A DNA stretch of 64,000 bases from Chitinophagaceae bacterium UBA1946 (GCA_002336815.1 DDEU01000005.1:15706-79705), one strand, 5' to 3'. Counted from the first letter of the stretch, positions 1 through 10,103 are shown. Numbers and translations: made by a program. Notes: a model not told the origin generated them from the letters alone.

Positions 1-103
1 GACCTGGTATAAGTTTTACAAAACATTATCACAGGTTACATCAGCTCCTTATTTTTAAAGTGCAACTTGCAGGAGGAATTGTTGATAATTAAATGAACTC
101 AAT

Positions 104-454
104 ATGCTTTTCATAGAAATAATTGCACTTATTTTTCTTTGTAAGAAGAACGGAGACCTCGCCGCAGCAAAAGGGTTGAAACCCGGAACCTGGAAGATGT
201 ATACGATTGGCGCATGGATCCTTGCAGAATTGCTGGGCTGTATACTGGGGCTGATGATGTTTGCGCAGGCAGGCAGTTTAACGGCTGATAAAATGCCACA
301 GTCGACCATGCTGAGTATTTCAGCAGTAGCATTGTTTGCCGCTTTCGGAGGCTATCTTTTTGTGAGGCGTACGCTCGAAAATAAACCTGGTAATAATCTC
401 AAGAATGACGTCAATGAAATTGGTGTAGACGACCTGAGACCGCCAAAGAAATAA
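104..454 (+). CDS. small membrane protein of unknown function
   Basis: A 116-residue protein with hydrophobic stretches at about residues 2-13, 34-56 and 69-87, and a charged hydrophilic tail ending in DLRPPKK. The segment GLKPGTWKMYTIGAWILAE resembles small uncharacterised inner-membrane proteins that I associate with Chitinophagaceae, but I cannot name a family. ATG at 104 is the only start after the in-frame stop at 86-88. A purine-rich AGGAGGA at 71-77 lies too far upstream (26 nt) to be its ribosome binding site. The gene ends one base before the stop of the convergent porP gene. Bases 1-103 hold nothing I can call, although an upstream plus-strand gene could end at the TAA at 10-12. Confidence 0.6.
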   Translation: MLFIEIIALIFLCKKNGDLAAAKGLKPGTWKMYTIGAWILAELLGCILGLMMFAQAGSLTADKMPQSTMLSISAVALFAAFGGYLFVRRTLENKPGNNLKNDVNEIGVDDLRPPKK

Positions 455-455
455 A

Positions 456-1511
456 CTAAAAGAATTCCCAGGGAAACCTGTAATTGCAAATGCCCGATGA
501 AGCCGTCGGGCATTTCATATTATTGTCCACGATGATGTCTTTTTGAATACCCAGTTCAAGACTGCCATGTGTTGTACCGATACCTGGCTTATTTACTTCT
601 GCATCGTAACTCAATCCCATCCGGTTGGAGAAATCATTGGCATTATTAGACACCATCTTTCCTGCTCCCCATTTCCAGGTAAAGCCCACGCTAAAAGCGT
701 TATTGTAATTGAATCCAACATTGTTCCTGTACCACAAACCCAATTGAATGGGGAATTCATTAAAATCGAACAAAGTGCCGGCAACAAAAGCTTTGCTGGG
801 GCCCTGTACCTGCATCATCAGGGTTGGCTTTAAACGGATATTGCCATTGTCGTACACATAACCAATATGCCCCGTGATCTTTTTGGGCAACCGGCCATTA
901 TCAGGTTTCCCGTTGAAACTGATATTGGGCTCGTTCAAATGATGCACTGCACCGCCGATCATGATATTGTTCCAACTGAACACAAAGCCGGCACCCATGT
1001 CAAAATAATTCTTGTTGCTCCCGTTTACAAACAGGTCTACGCCCGATGCATCACCTGTAACACCGCTTTGATCCAACTGATCAATGAATAAAAATTCTTT
1101 GGTATTCACCCTGCTGAAAGTATATCCTGCCTGCAATGCAAGGCTTAAGAACCAATTGGAGCAATCGCTGCTGGTTCCAAAACTCCTTCCTACAACGCCC
1201 GAGATATTGGTGTTACTCAAATAACCTTTGCTGCTGTGGTTTACAGCGAACGCAAGATTAACAACATTTCGAAGGTTATCATCGTAAGCGGAATAGTCCA
1301 CTGCAGCAGCTGCATACTTAAATGGTTTGTACAAATTGAACCACTGCATTTTGGTAAGGGCCGATAGCCGTACATTATTTTTCCCAGTACCGGTCAATGC
1401 AGGATTTAAATAAATCGGTGCATAATGAAACTGCGTAAACAACGCATCCTGCGCCACCAGTTTGCAACCGATGCATGCAATTAAAAATGATAAAAATATC
1501 TTTCTTTTCAT
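456..1511 (-). CDS. PorP/SprF-type T9SS outer-membrane protein (copy 1)
   Basis: A 351-residue protein with signal peptide 1-20 (ending KLVAQ), then DALFTQFHYAPIYLNPALTGTG, the hallmark start of PorP/SprF-family barrels. The rest alternates short amphipathic strands. Known role of the family: SprF-like proteins act with the type IX secretion system to export and anchor type B C-terminal-domain proteins. It starts 12 bp after the stop of the 2508-residue PKD protein and is almost certainly co-transcribed as its dedicated partner. The C-terminus is odd: after NMKCP, a tail often seen at the very end of such proteins, 16 more residues are encoded across a perfect 10-bp inverted repeat (488-515). 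About 25-30 residue motifs are recognisably shared with the second copy at 10167-11192. Confidence 0.9.
   Translation of the reverse strand: MKRKIFLSFLIACIGCKLVAQDALFTQFHYAPIYLNPALTGTGKNNVRLSALTKMQWFNLYKPFKYAAAAVDYSAYDDNLRNVVNLAFAVNHSSKGYLSNTNISGVVGRSFGTSSDCSNWFLSLALQAGYTFSRVNTKEFLFIDQLDQSGVTGDASGVDLFVNGSNKNYFDMGAGFVFSWNNIMIGGAVHHLNEPNISFNGKPDNGRLPKKITGHIGYVYDNGNIRLKPTLMMQVQGPSKAFVAGTLFDFNEFPIQLGLWYRNNVGFNYNNAFSVGFTWKWGAGKMVSNNANDFSNRMGLSYDAEVNKPGIGTTHGSLELGIQKDIIVDNNMKCPTASSGICNYRFPWEFF
488..515. repeat. perfect 10-bp inverted repeat inside the 3' end of porP copy 1
   Basis: AAATGCCCGA (488-497) and TCGGGCATTT (506-515) are perfect inverted arms around an 8-base loop. The structure lies within the last codons of the minus-strand porP gene and just past the end of the convergent plus-strand gene. 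It could serve as a terminator hairpin for either transcript. Neither side has a long T-run, so the terminator role is an inference. Confidence 0.5.
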
Positions 1512-1523
1512 GGTACTGATTTT

Positions 1524-4500
1524 TTACCTGAACAATGTTACCGTGCCAAATGTGTTACCGGGTTTGGGATCTAAGTTGTTGCTGTAACTCATCCCATCCC
1601 ATTGCCGCCCGTTCCTGAACTTTGCGGTGATCTGCCATGCATAGGCATCCTGCGGCACCGGTGTTCCTTTAAAAGTGCCATCCCAACCGGCAACAGGACT
1701 ACCGGCTGCATCCAGCTCTGATGATTGAAACAATAATTTACCCCATGCATCAAACACCTGGAAGGTATAAGAAGCCAGCCCCTTGCCCAGTGGCTTAAAT
1801 GTTTTGAACTGCTGCTGCAGGCTATTGGGATAAAATGCATTCGGTACATATAAATAGCCCGGTGCACCTTGTATGGTAGCGATCTTGATGGTGGTGTCCG
1901 GACAACCGCTATTATTATCAAAAACAATCAATCGTACCTGGTAGGTGCCGGTATCTGAGTACTTATGTACAACATCCCGTGTGCTTTCAGAACTGCCGTC
2001 ACCCAGGTTCCATTGATACGTATACTGGTTATTGTTAGTAGTGATATTGTCAAAACTAAATGTGTATTGAGGGATCGCAATCACCGGTGATGGATTGATG
2101 ATGAAATCCGCTGCCGGTGGCACTTTTGCCAGGATAAGATTTGGCTTGATGACAGAATCCCTGCAGCCCAGTGCATTGTATGCAACCAATCTTACCGTAT
2201 AGTAAGAAAGACTCGGTGGAAAGTTCTTATCCGGCTCAATGGCGGTACTTGTTGTACCATCGCTGAATGACCAGCCGTAACCGGTAGCTCCCGAAGAAAG
2301 ATTGGTAAAATGTATCCTGGCGGTATCGCAGGTAACAGAATCATTCACTGAAAAATCAACCAGCGGTTTTTGAGATACATACACGTTTCGATAGGCCGTA
2401 TCCTTACAAATACCATCGCTGGCCACCAGCGAGATCACATATAGCCCCTGCGTATTGTACAGGTGCGATGGACTGGTAAAAGAACTTTGCGCTGTTGCAT
2501 CACCCCAGTCCCAAACATAGGAATTGGCGTTCCTGCTGTTATTGGTAGTGGCAACATTCAACACGCCGGTACAGCCCAGTGTATCACTTAAACCAAATGC
2601 GGCTATTGGTTTTATCCTGGATGTAAAACCAAGTTCTAAGGTATCTGGCTGGCAACCAAAGCCATTGTCTGCGATCAGCCGCAAAGTGTAAGCAGTCAGC
2701 GCCTGCGTGATGATGATGGAAGGATTGGCGGCGGTATCAACCAACAAGCCATTTAAATACCATTGATAGCTGGTTGCATATTGTGATGCATTATTAACCG
2801 GTAATACAAATGGCACACACTGGTTGGTATTGTTCAAACTGAACTGTGCTGTTGCAGTTGGATTCATCTGTAATGTACCAACAGCAGTATCGCTGCAACC
2901 CACGGAATTGGTAGCGATCAATTGCGTTGTAAAAACTCTGGGCAATAGAATATTCGGTGCCGAAAAATATTGATAGGTAAAATTGCCATTTGTTCCTTTC
3001 AACGCACCGTCTACCAGCCAGCGGTAAGTTAACGGACCAAAGTCATTGAAGCTGGTAGTATTTTGGTATGTAACAGTGGTATCCGTTTTGCAAACAGCAA
3101 GGGCATCCGGTGTAAACGATGCAATCGGCGTACCCCTCACTACAATTGTTTTGATGGTACTGTCTGTACAACCAATGGAATTTACGGCCAGCATTTTTAC
3201 AGTGAATGTGCCAGGCTTATTGAATGTGTAGGCAACATTCACGCCATTGAACACCATCACCGAAGGCGTAACGGTAGTATCTGTAATGTACCAGGTAACC
3301 GCTTCATTGATGATGCCGGGAGCCGTTGCATTCAGAGTGAAGGGAGCACAGTTGATGTTGGTGATATTTGATTGAACAGTTACATCCGGTTTTATCAATA
3401 CTGTTATGCGCTGCACAAAAGTATCAAAACACACCAGCCCGTTGTTATTGGTTCTTTCTGCCCTCACTACAATATCATAGCTACCCGCTGCATTGTACAC
3501 ATGCACCGGTTCGAACCCTGAGCTGCTTTGTCCATCTCCCCAAAACCAACGGTAATTATTCGCATTTTGTGTTGTGTTGCTCACTTTGATGGTATCACCC
3601 AGGCAGTACACCGCCGCATTGGTCGTGAACGCGGCAAGCGGCTTTGCATATACGGTTACCTGTTTGTAAATAGTGGTATCACTGCAGCCATTGGTCATGT
3701 TGATGGTAACAGTAAATGTTCCGGCAGTATTAAAAGTGTGAGTAACAACCGTCTGCACATTATTGGTGACATCGTTTGGACTGCCATCACCATAATCCCA
3801 TGTAAAGCTGGAAGCACCAGTGGTAGCATTTACAAAAGAAACAATGTGCGGCGTACATCCAAATAACTCACTGGCACTAACGGTAACCTGTGGCCGAATA
3901 ATATTGGGTGCCACCCTCACATTGATAACCTGCGTATCGCTGGCACATTCGTTCACTGCGATCAACCTGATAGGGAATGTATCTACCGTGTTGCCGATAT
4001 TGTAAGTATAATTGAAGGAGCCGTTGCTGAATGTAGTATCCCTGTCACCGTTGCCAAAATCCCAGTAATAGGTATTGGGTGTGCCCAGCGAATTATTGGT
4101 GACTACGATATGGAAGGGGGAGCAGCCCGCAGTGGTATCGAGTGCAAACCTTGCTTTGGGATTACTCCTTATTTTAATACTATCCAAATGAATGGTGGTA
4201 TCACAACCGTTGTAAGCTTTCAGGCTTACCAGGTAAACTGTATCACGGTACTCCGGACTTTGAACAAATGTAACCGGGGCAGGCTGCGCCAATGTACTGT
4301 TGATGCCGTTACCAAAATCCCAGGAAAACTGAATGCCCGGGTTGACGATATTGGAGGTATTGGTAAAATTAACCGTTAACGGACCGCATCCGCCGGCAGT
4401 ATCTTTTGTGAAGTTTGCTACGGCAGTTCTCACCGTCACAAACTGTAATTGCATTGAATCTTTTTTACAACCAAACTGGCTGGCGGTTACGAGTTTTATG

Positions 4501-7500
4501 ATCACTGTATCACCAGGACTGTTCATGCTGTAACCTGCAAATGTTCCATTGCTGCTGCTGCCGATGAATGCATCATCTGAATACCAGGAGTAGGTGCCAT
4601 TGCTGTCGGGGAGATGGGTTACGTTGATGACGGTATTTAAATCGAATACTGCACATTTTACAGAATCGGTGGCCGTAAATACCGCTGCTGAATTAGGGTG
4701 AACAATTATTTTTACGACATTGCTCACATCTGTACAATTACCACTTGTTACATTTCTCCTGAAATAATGAACACCGGCCGCAGTATAAACAGGCGGTTGA
4801 TAATTCCGGGTACTTGCAACTGCAGTCCAAACCACCGAATCGATACCTGTTTCCCATCTATAAGCATAACTGTTATCACCGCCAGCAGGCAAGGCACCAT
4901 TTAAATTGGCTACCGAAGTATTTACGCATACCTCCTGTGTTGAACTCACCAGGTTGTTGGAAATGGCCGGGTTCACCGTTATACAAATTGCGTTACTGGT
5001 AACTTCACAGTTGTTGTTCGTTTTCACTTTCCTGCGATAGCAGGTATTAGCAGATGGACTAACCGACAATGTTTCCGTATTGGCGCCCGGAACCGGCGTC
5101 CAGTTGTTTTGCCCCTGTGGTGTTGACTCCCAATCATAAGTGTACAAAGCAGGAATGCTATCTGATCTTCCCCCTGATAAACTATTGGTATAGATCAATG
5201 CTGTTTGTCCATTACAAATGATCGTATCATTCTTTATCGTATTTACGATCGGTGAAAACACATCTATAATAACATTGGATGTTGTCGGCGGACAGGGCGC
5301 TTGTCCTGTTATCTGCCATTCAAAAATATAGGTACGGCCTGCAAGCAATCCTGTAACAGCAGTATTATTTTGAGCAGCATTGGCAATGATTGCGGCAGGC
5401 CCACTCAGTTGCCGCCAAGCGCCGGTTGCGTTTACAGATGCTGCGTTGCCAGCAAGTGTTGCTGAGGTAACGTTGCACAATACCTGGTCAGGTCCGGCGT
5501 CTGCTATCACAGCACCTGGTATAACGGTTACAGTTAGGGTTGAATCTTTAAAGCACCCATTTAATGTGCCTCTTATTGAATAAGTAGTTGTACCGGTTGG
5601 ATTGGCCGTAACCGGGCTGCCGGTAGCAGCACTCAATGTTGCAGCCGGCGACCAGTCATAGCTGCCTGCACCAATTGCCGTAAGTGTTGACGCGGTTCCA
5701 TTACAAATACTTGCCGGGCTTGCTGATAAAACCAGTACCGGTCTTGGTTTCACCAATATGTTTACAGCAGGTGTAATATTTGTTCTTATACAGCCATTAT
5801 TATCTGTCAACTGGATCAACTGAACGGAATAATTTCCTGCAGCACTTTCCGCTGCTATCACCTGGATATTTGCAGGTCCATTGGTATTGATTGTTTGCCT
5901 GATGGTATCTGTTGTTCCGCCCGGTTTTGTAACCACCAATACAACATTGAAAGGAGCGGAACCTGTTGTAGCAGCAAATGAAACAGCGGCGGCATCATAC
6001 ACACAAATCGCTGAAGGGTTGGCTGTAACAGCAGCGACAGGTTTTGGGTTAATGGTAACCGTTACTACATTGGAACTGGCATCGCAGTTGGCAGCATCCA
6101 GCTCTCTTTTAAAATAAGTAGTTGCTGTTAAAGCACCGGGTTGATAATCCTGCGATGCAGCTCCGCTGATACTGGTCCAGCTAACATTGTCCAGTGAACT
6201 ATACCATTGATAATTATAATTGCCGCCACCACCAACAGGTAATTGTCCTGTGAGCAAAGCCGGCGTACTTGCTTCGCAGATGGTTTGACTCGCTGCGATG
6301 TTAAAGTTGGATAAGGCATCCTGCACCTTTATTTGTATGATATTGGAAGTGTCACTGCATGGAGCACTTGCCACAACCAGCCTGTACCAAATAGTATCAT
6401 TCAATACCGGCGGCGAAAATGAACTTCCTGTTTGGCCGGGAATATTCACCCAAGGGTAAGATCCCGTTAATGAACTTTGCCATTGATAATTATACAAACC
6501 GCTGCCGCCGCTGATGGTGCCGCCAGTAAGCGCAGTGGGCGCTGTACCTGCACAAATACTTTGGTTGGCACTGATAATATTTCCACTAATTCCGGGGTTG
6601 ACAGTGACATCAATTTGCGAAGCGTCACTGCGGCAGTTGGCATTATTTGTTTGTGTTACATAATAAGATTTGGTGCCCTGAACAGCAGTAACGGGCGTTG
6701 GCGCTGTTGCACTTCCCCCCGTTAAGGAAGAATTATTGTACCATATTAATGTATTCCCTGCATCGCCTGTGGCTGTTAGAGCTATAGGAGTTTCATTCAA
6801 ACAATAAGTAACCGGTGAACTTACCAATGGTGCTGATGGTTTCGGGTTAACCGTTATGGTGAATGTATCGGGAACGCCTTTACAATTAGCGCTTACAACC
6901 GGTGTAACAATAATGGTAGCTGTAACCGCTGTAATGCCTGTATTGATTGCAGTGAATGCAGCGATATTTCCGGTACCAGCTGATGCTAACCCGATTGAAG
7001 TATTGTTGTTTGTCCACTCATAGGTTGGTGTACCAACAGTACTGCTGAACGCAATAGAGTTTGTATTAAGTCCGCCGCAAAGCGACTGGTCTCCTGTAGG
7101 ATTGATATTGGGTGCAACAGAAACGATCACCGATTCATTTGCTACTGTACTGCCGCATTCATTCGACACAGATAAACTCACCGGGTGTGTACCTGGTGTT
7201 GTAAATGTAACTGTTGGCGTGGCGGTATTATCTGTTGAAGGATTGGCATCAGTAAAAGTCCAGGCGTAACCCAATGTACCGGTGCCGCAATTGGTAACGG
7301 TGGCTGTTGGAGAAATGGTTACAGTACCACAGGGATAGGATGGAATATTGATGCTTGCTGTAGGAGGTTTCTTAACAGTTACGGTTTTGCTGGAAGTAAA
7401 AGTTCCGCAGGCGTTGGTTACGTTTTGTGTGATGGTGTAAGTGCCTGCACTGTCAAATTGTATTGAAGGATTGGCAGAGGTATCGGTAGTGCCATTGGTA

Positions 7501-9050
7501 AAAACAAAACCCTGTGATGTGCCACAGAAGGCAGATGTGTAAGTGATGACCCATTTGTACCTGGGGTTTTGACAGCTATTTGCAATTGTGGTTGTATTTG
7601 TAATATTTACATTGAAGGGCCGACATCCACTTACTCCGTCAAGTACAAATAGTGGATTGGGAACGCCTTCAATGCAGACAGGTAAGCTGTAATTCGATGT
7701 ATCACAAGTATTTTGAGCTAACAACTTTACGGTATAATTTCCAGGACTACTATAAGTGTGTGTTTGACTAGCATTTGTAAAAACTGTAACTAAAGGTGAA
7801 TTATCCCCAAAATCCCATGTGTATGTTGCACTGACACTACAACTATTATTGTATCCCAATAAAGTCGTATTCGTAAAAGTTATCAATGAATTTACACATG
7901 CAGGATTGGGTGTAACTGTAAATTTCGCAATTGGTTTAGTATACACTCTTATAGGTGAGAATTGACCATCACTAGTGTCACAGCCGTTGATAGCTAATAT
8001 TTTAAATGTAAACTTAGTTCCCGGTGATTGGCAAGACGTTGCACTATACGTATGACAAACAGAGTCTGGAGGTGGATGTACGAATGATAATACTGGGGAA
8101 CCATCGCCAAAATCAGCAGTATAAATTGTAGATGAATGATTAGCCGCAAAATTATTTATCGGAAAGCAAATTGTAAGTGGTCCGCATCCTTGAGTGTTTG
8201 CTGGGATTCCTGCTCCGATTCTTGGGTTTGTGATGTTTAAAACATTATAAGTTTTTGAATTAACACATCCATTTGTTCCTGTCACAGAATAAATCAAAGA
8301 ATAAATACCGGTTTGATAAATATGTGGTTCATTTAATGGAGGAGTCGAACTGTTATAATTTGCACTAGCGTCACCCCAACTAATTTCATAATTATTATTA
8401 GTGATTGGTGTTGAATTGTTTGAAACATTTAGCGAAACACTTCCAATATTTCCACAAAAACGAAAATTATTTAATTCAATTAATTCTGGATCTGGCTTCT
8501 GCTTTATTCTGAAATTTTGAAATGCCGTTTGTACAGTACAGCCTGCTGCTGTAGTTGCTGTTACTCTTATAGAATAAGTGAAAGTCCCATTTCCGATTGC
8601 ATTTGCATCATTAAAAATATGATTTACAGAATTCCCGGTTGTAGTTGTTCCGTCACCAAAATCCCATGTATAAGTAACACCAGGTTGAACTGTACCTACC
8701 GCAAAATTGAAGTTTGCCGAGCCGCATTGGTCTACTCCGGGAATTGTAAATGTCGGTGTGATGGGTAGAGGATTCACAGTAACTGTAACCGGACCAATAG
8801 TTGTATCAGTGAGCGCTCCACGAGACAGTCTAACTTTATAACTTCCCGATGCAGTAACATTATAACTAGCAGTTGTTGCACCACCAATATCCGTGGTACC
8901 ATTTATCCATTGGTAGCCTGTTCCACCACTTGTGTTTAGAGTCACACTTCCCGGTGCACAAAATGTTGTTGGCCCCGAAGCCGTAATCATTTGCCCGAAA
9001 CCTGCAACCGATATCAACAATAAATAAAACAATATAAAATTTGTCCGCAT
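1524..9050 (-). CDS. giant T9SS-secreted PKD-repeat surface protein (2508 aa), type B CTD
   Basis: Signal peptide 1-20 (ends VAGFGQ). The chain is a string of Ig-like and PKD beta-sandwich modules. PKD signatures include WDFGDG near residue 130, ADFGDGS near 308, WDFGDN near 412, WDFGNG (twice), WDYGDG, FWGDG, WDWGD and WNLGDG toward the C-terminus. An Ig-like module is near 735-820. The last ~100 residues, starting at YLYVPNAFYP and containing VFDAWGKLLFQS and GWDGTFKG, match the gliding-motility-associated C-terminal domain (CHU_C, T9SS type B signal). Expected role: exported across the outer membrane by T9SS and held at the surface as an adhesin or motility protein with its PorP/SprF partner 12 bp downstream. 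From about residue 1453 on it is colinear with the 1941-residue paralogue. DNA for residues ~23-457 (7680-8980) is markedly more AT-rich than the rest. Ligand unknown. Confidence 0.93.
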   Translation of the reverse strand: MRTNFILFYLLLISVAGFGQMITASGPTTFCAPGSVTLNTSGGTGYQWINGTTDIGGATTASYNVTASGSYKVRLSRGALTDTTIGPVTVTVNPLPITPTFTIPGVDQCGSANFNFAVGTVQPGVTYTWDFGDGTTTTGNSVNHIFNDANAIGNGTFTYSIRVTATTAAGCTVQTAFQNFRIKQKPDPELIELNNFRFCGNIGSVSLNVSNNSTPITNNNYEISWGDASANYNSSTPPLNEPHIYQTGIYSLIYSVTGTNGCVNSKTYNVLNITNPRIGAGIPANTQGCGPLTICFPINNFAANHSSTIYTADFGDGSPVLSFVHPPPDSVCHTYSATSCQSPGTKFTFKILAINGCDTSDGQFSPIRVYTKPIAKFTVTPNPACVNSLITFTNTTLLGYNNSCSVSATYTWDFGDNSPLVTVFTNASQTHTYSSPGNYTVKLLAQNTCDTSNYSLPVCIEGVPNPLFVLDGVSGCRPFNVNITNTTTIANSCQNPRYKWVITYTSAFCGTSQGFVFTNGTTDTSANPSIQFDSAGTYTITQNVTNACGTFTSSKTVTVKKPPTASINIPSYPCGTVTISPTATVTNCGTGTLGYAWTFTDANPSTDNTATPTVTFTTPGTHPVSLSVSNECGSTVANESVIVSVAPNINPTGDQSLCGGLNTNSIAFSSTVGTPTYEWTNNNTSIGLASAGTGNIAAFTAINTGITAVTATIIVTPVVSANCKGVPDTFTITVNPKPSAPLVSSPVTYCLNETPIALTATGDAGNTLIWYNNSSLTGGSATAPTPVTAVQGTKSYYVTQTNNANCRSDASQIDVTVNPGISGNIISANQSICAGTAPTALTGGTISGGSGLYNYQWQSSLTGSYPWVNIPGQTGSSFSPPVLNDTIWYRLVVASAPCSDTSNIIQIKVQDALSNFNIAASQTICEASTPALLTGQLPVGGGGNYNYQWYSSLDNVSWTSISGAASQDYQPGALTATTYFKRELDAANCDASSNVVTVTINPKPVAAVTANPSAICVYDAAAVSFAATTGSAPFNVVLVVTKPGGTTDTIRQTINTNGPANIQVIAAESAAGNYSVQLIQLTDNNGCIRTNITPAVNILVKPRPVLVLSASPASICNGTASTLTAIGAGSYDWSPAATLSAATGSPVTANPTGTTTYSIRGTLNGCFKDSTLTVTVIPGAVIADAGPDQVLCNVTSATLAGNAASVNATGAWRQLSGPAAIIANAAQNNTAVTGLLAGRTYIFEWQITGQAPCPPTTSNVIIDVFSPIVNTIKNDTIICNGQTALIYTNSLSGGRSDSIPALYTYDWESTPQGQNNWTPVPGANTETLSVSPSANTCYRRKVKTNNNCEVTSNAICITVNPAISNNLVSSTQEVCVNTSVANLNGALPAGGDNSYAYRWETGIDSVVWTAVASTRNYQPPVYTAAGVHYFRRNVTSGNCTDVSNVVKIIVHPNSAAVFTATDSVKCAVFDLNTVINVTHLPDSNGTYSWYSDDAFIGSSSNGTFAGYSMNSPGDTVIIKLVTASQFGCKKDSMQLQFVTVRTAVANFTKDTAGGCGPLTVNFTNTSNIVNPGIQFSWDFGNGINSTLAQPAPVTFVQSPEYRDTVYLVSLKAYNGCDTTIHLDSIKIRSNPKARFALDTTAGCSPFHIVVTNNSLGTPNTYYWDFGNGDRDTTFSNGSFNYTYNIGNTVDTFPIRLIAVNECASDTQVINVRVAPNIIRPQVTVSASELFGCTPHIVSFVNATTGASSFTWDYGDGSPNDVTNNVQTVVTHTFNTAGTFTVTINMTNGCSDTTIYKQVTVYAKPLAAFTTNAAVYCLGDTIKVSNTTQNANNYRWFWGDGQSSSGFEPVHVYNAAGSYDIVVRAERTNNNGLVCFDTFVQRITVLIKPDVTVQSNITNINCAPFTLNATAPGIINEAVTWYITDTTVTPSVMVFNGVNVAYTFNKPGTFTVKMLAVNSIGCTDSTIKTIVVRGTPIASFTPDALAVCKTDTTVTYQNTTSFNDFGPLTYRWLVDGALKGTNGNFTYQYFSAPNILLPRVFTTQLIATNSVGCSDTAVGTLQMNPTATAQFSLNNTNQCVPFVLPVNNASQYATSYQWYLNGLLVDTAANPSIIITQALTAYTLRLIADNGFGCQPDTLELGFTSRIKPIAAFGLSDTLGCTGVLNVATTNNSRNANSYVWDWGDATAQSSFTSPSHLYNTQGLYVISLVASDGICKDTAYRNVYVSQKPLVDFSVNDSVTCDTARIHFTNLSSGATGYGWSFSDGTTSTAIEPDKNFPPSLSYYTVRLVAYNALGCRDSVIKPNLILAKVPPAADFIINPSPVIAIPQYTFSFDNITTNNNQYTYQWNLGDGSSESTRDVVHKYSDTGTYQVRLIVFDNNSGCPDTTIKIATIQGAPGYLYVPNAFYPNSLQQQFKTFKPLGKGLASYTFQVFDAWGKLLFQSSELDAAGSPVAGWDGTFKGTPVPQDAYAWQITAKFRNGRQWDGMSYSNNLDPKPGNTFGTVTLFR

Positions 9051-9065
9051 AAGCTTTGGTTAAGG

Positions 9066-9106
9066 ATTATTTATTTATCCATTGCAAACCTGCAAGAATA
9101 AATAAT
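9066..9106 (-). promoter_or_regulatory. nested stem-loop in the leader of the 2508-aa gene
   Basis: ATTATTTATT (9066-9075) and AATAAATAAT (9097-9106) are perfect 10-bp inverted arms. Inside them TTGCA (9082-9086) pairs with TGCAA (9091-9095) around AACC. The structure starts about 16 bases upstream of the minus-strand start codon at 9050. The outer arms are pure A/T, so some of the pairing may be chance. A translational or mRNA-stability role is only inferred. The remainder of the gap 9051-9287 shows no clear promoter. Confidence 0.35.
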
Positions 9107-9287
9107 TAAACACACTGATTTAGTACCCTGCAAAGGGTATTCGTAGTTATATAGTGGGATAAACAGGGCGGAAATTAAGGTTGGTTCTCTTGATATTTTA
9201 TTTTAAAGGCTGGCAGCGATAAAAATAGGTATTTTTTGCTATAAACCAACAGGCTGAAAATTTATATTGCCGGTTGAAGAATACGGG

Positions 9288-10103
9288 TCAATGATTTTCC
9301 CGGTAAGCTTTCAGCGCTTTTTTTACACTCTTGTATTGTTGTATTAATTGCATTGCCTGGCTGGCATCAACCGGTAGTTCCTGCAACAGCATGTTTACTG
9401 CACGGTTACGGAGTTTGTTATTGCTCAGTTGCATCTCCACCATTTTATTATCCTTCACTTTCCCGAGTTGTATCATGGCCGTGGTGGAGATCATGTTAAG
9501 TACCATCTTTTGGGCAGTGCCTGCTTTCATACGGGTACTCCCTGTTACAAATTCTGCGCCCGTATCCAGTTCGATTGCATGATCTGCAGCAGCAGCAATT
9601 GCACTCCCTGTATTACATACAATACAGCCGGTGGCAATTCCTTTCTGTTGAGCGGTTAGCAAGCCCCCCAATACATACGGCGTAGTGCCGGATGCTGCAA
9701 TGCCAATTAAAAAATCTTTGGGAGAGATATTATACACAGACAGGTCTTTCCATGCCTGTTGCAGATCATCTTCTGCATTTTCAACAGCTTTTCGGATGGC
9801 AGTATCGCCACCGGCAATGATGCCGATCACGGCATCGCTTACACCATAAGTGGGCGGAATTTCTGAAGCATCTAAAATACCCAGCCGGCCACTGGTACCG
9901 GCTCCAATGTAAAACAGGCGGCCGCCGACTTTCATTTTTTCAACCACGACCGTAACGAGTTTTTCAATGGCAGGAATTGCCTGCTTAACAGCCATTGCCA
10001 CCGAGGCATCTTCTTCATTGATGCCGGTAAGTAATTCCAGCACCGACTTTTTTTCGAGGTCGTTGTAGCGGGAAGAGGATTCAGTGGTGATAGCAGGAGA
10101 CAT
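9288..10103 (-). CDS. murQ: N-acetylmuramic acid 6-phosphate etherase
   Basis: A 271-residue SIS-fold enzyme. It cleaves the D-lactyl ether of MurNAc-6-phosphate to GlcNAc-6-phosphate in cytoplasmic peptidoglycan recycling. Visible motifs: GAGTSGRLGILDASEIPPTYG at 67-87 (the sugar-phosphate SIS loop; E81 corresponds to the catalytic Glu of the family), AVENAEDD with a second conserved Glu near 108-110, and TGAEFVTGSTRMKAGTAQK near 180-200. It is slightly shorter than the ~300-residue E. coli enzyme, with no sign of truncation. It sits between two T9SS adhesin modules, 63 bp after porP copy 2 and 237 bp before the second giant gene. No other recycling gene (anmK, nagZ, murP) is nearby. Confidence 0.93.
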   Translation of the reverse strand: MSPAITTESSSRYNDLEKKSVLELLTGINEEDASVAMAVKQAIPAIEKLVTVVVEKMKVGGRLFYIGAGTSGRLGILDASEIPPTYGVSDAVIGIIAGGDTAIRKAVENAEDDLQQAWKDLSVYNISPKDFLIGIAASGTTPYVLGGLLTAQQKGIATGCIVCNTGSAIAAAADHAIELDTGAEFVTGSTRMKAGTAQKMVLNMISTTAMIQLGKVKDNKMVEMQLSNNKLRNRAVNMLLQELPVDASQAMQLIQQYKSVKKALKAYRENH

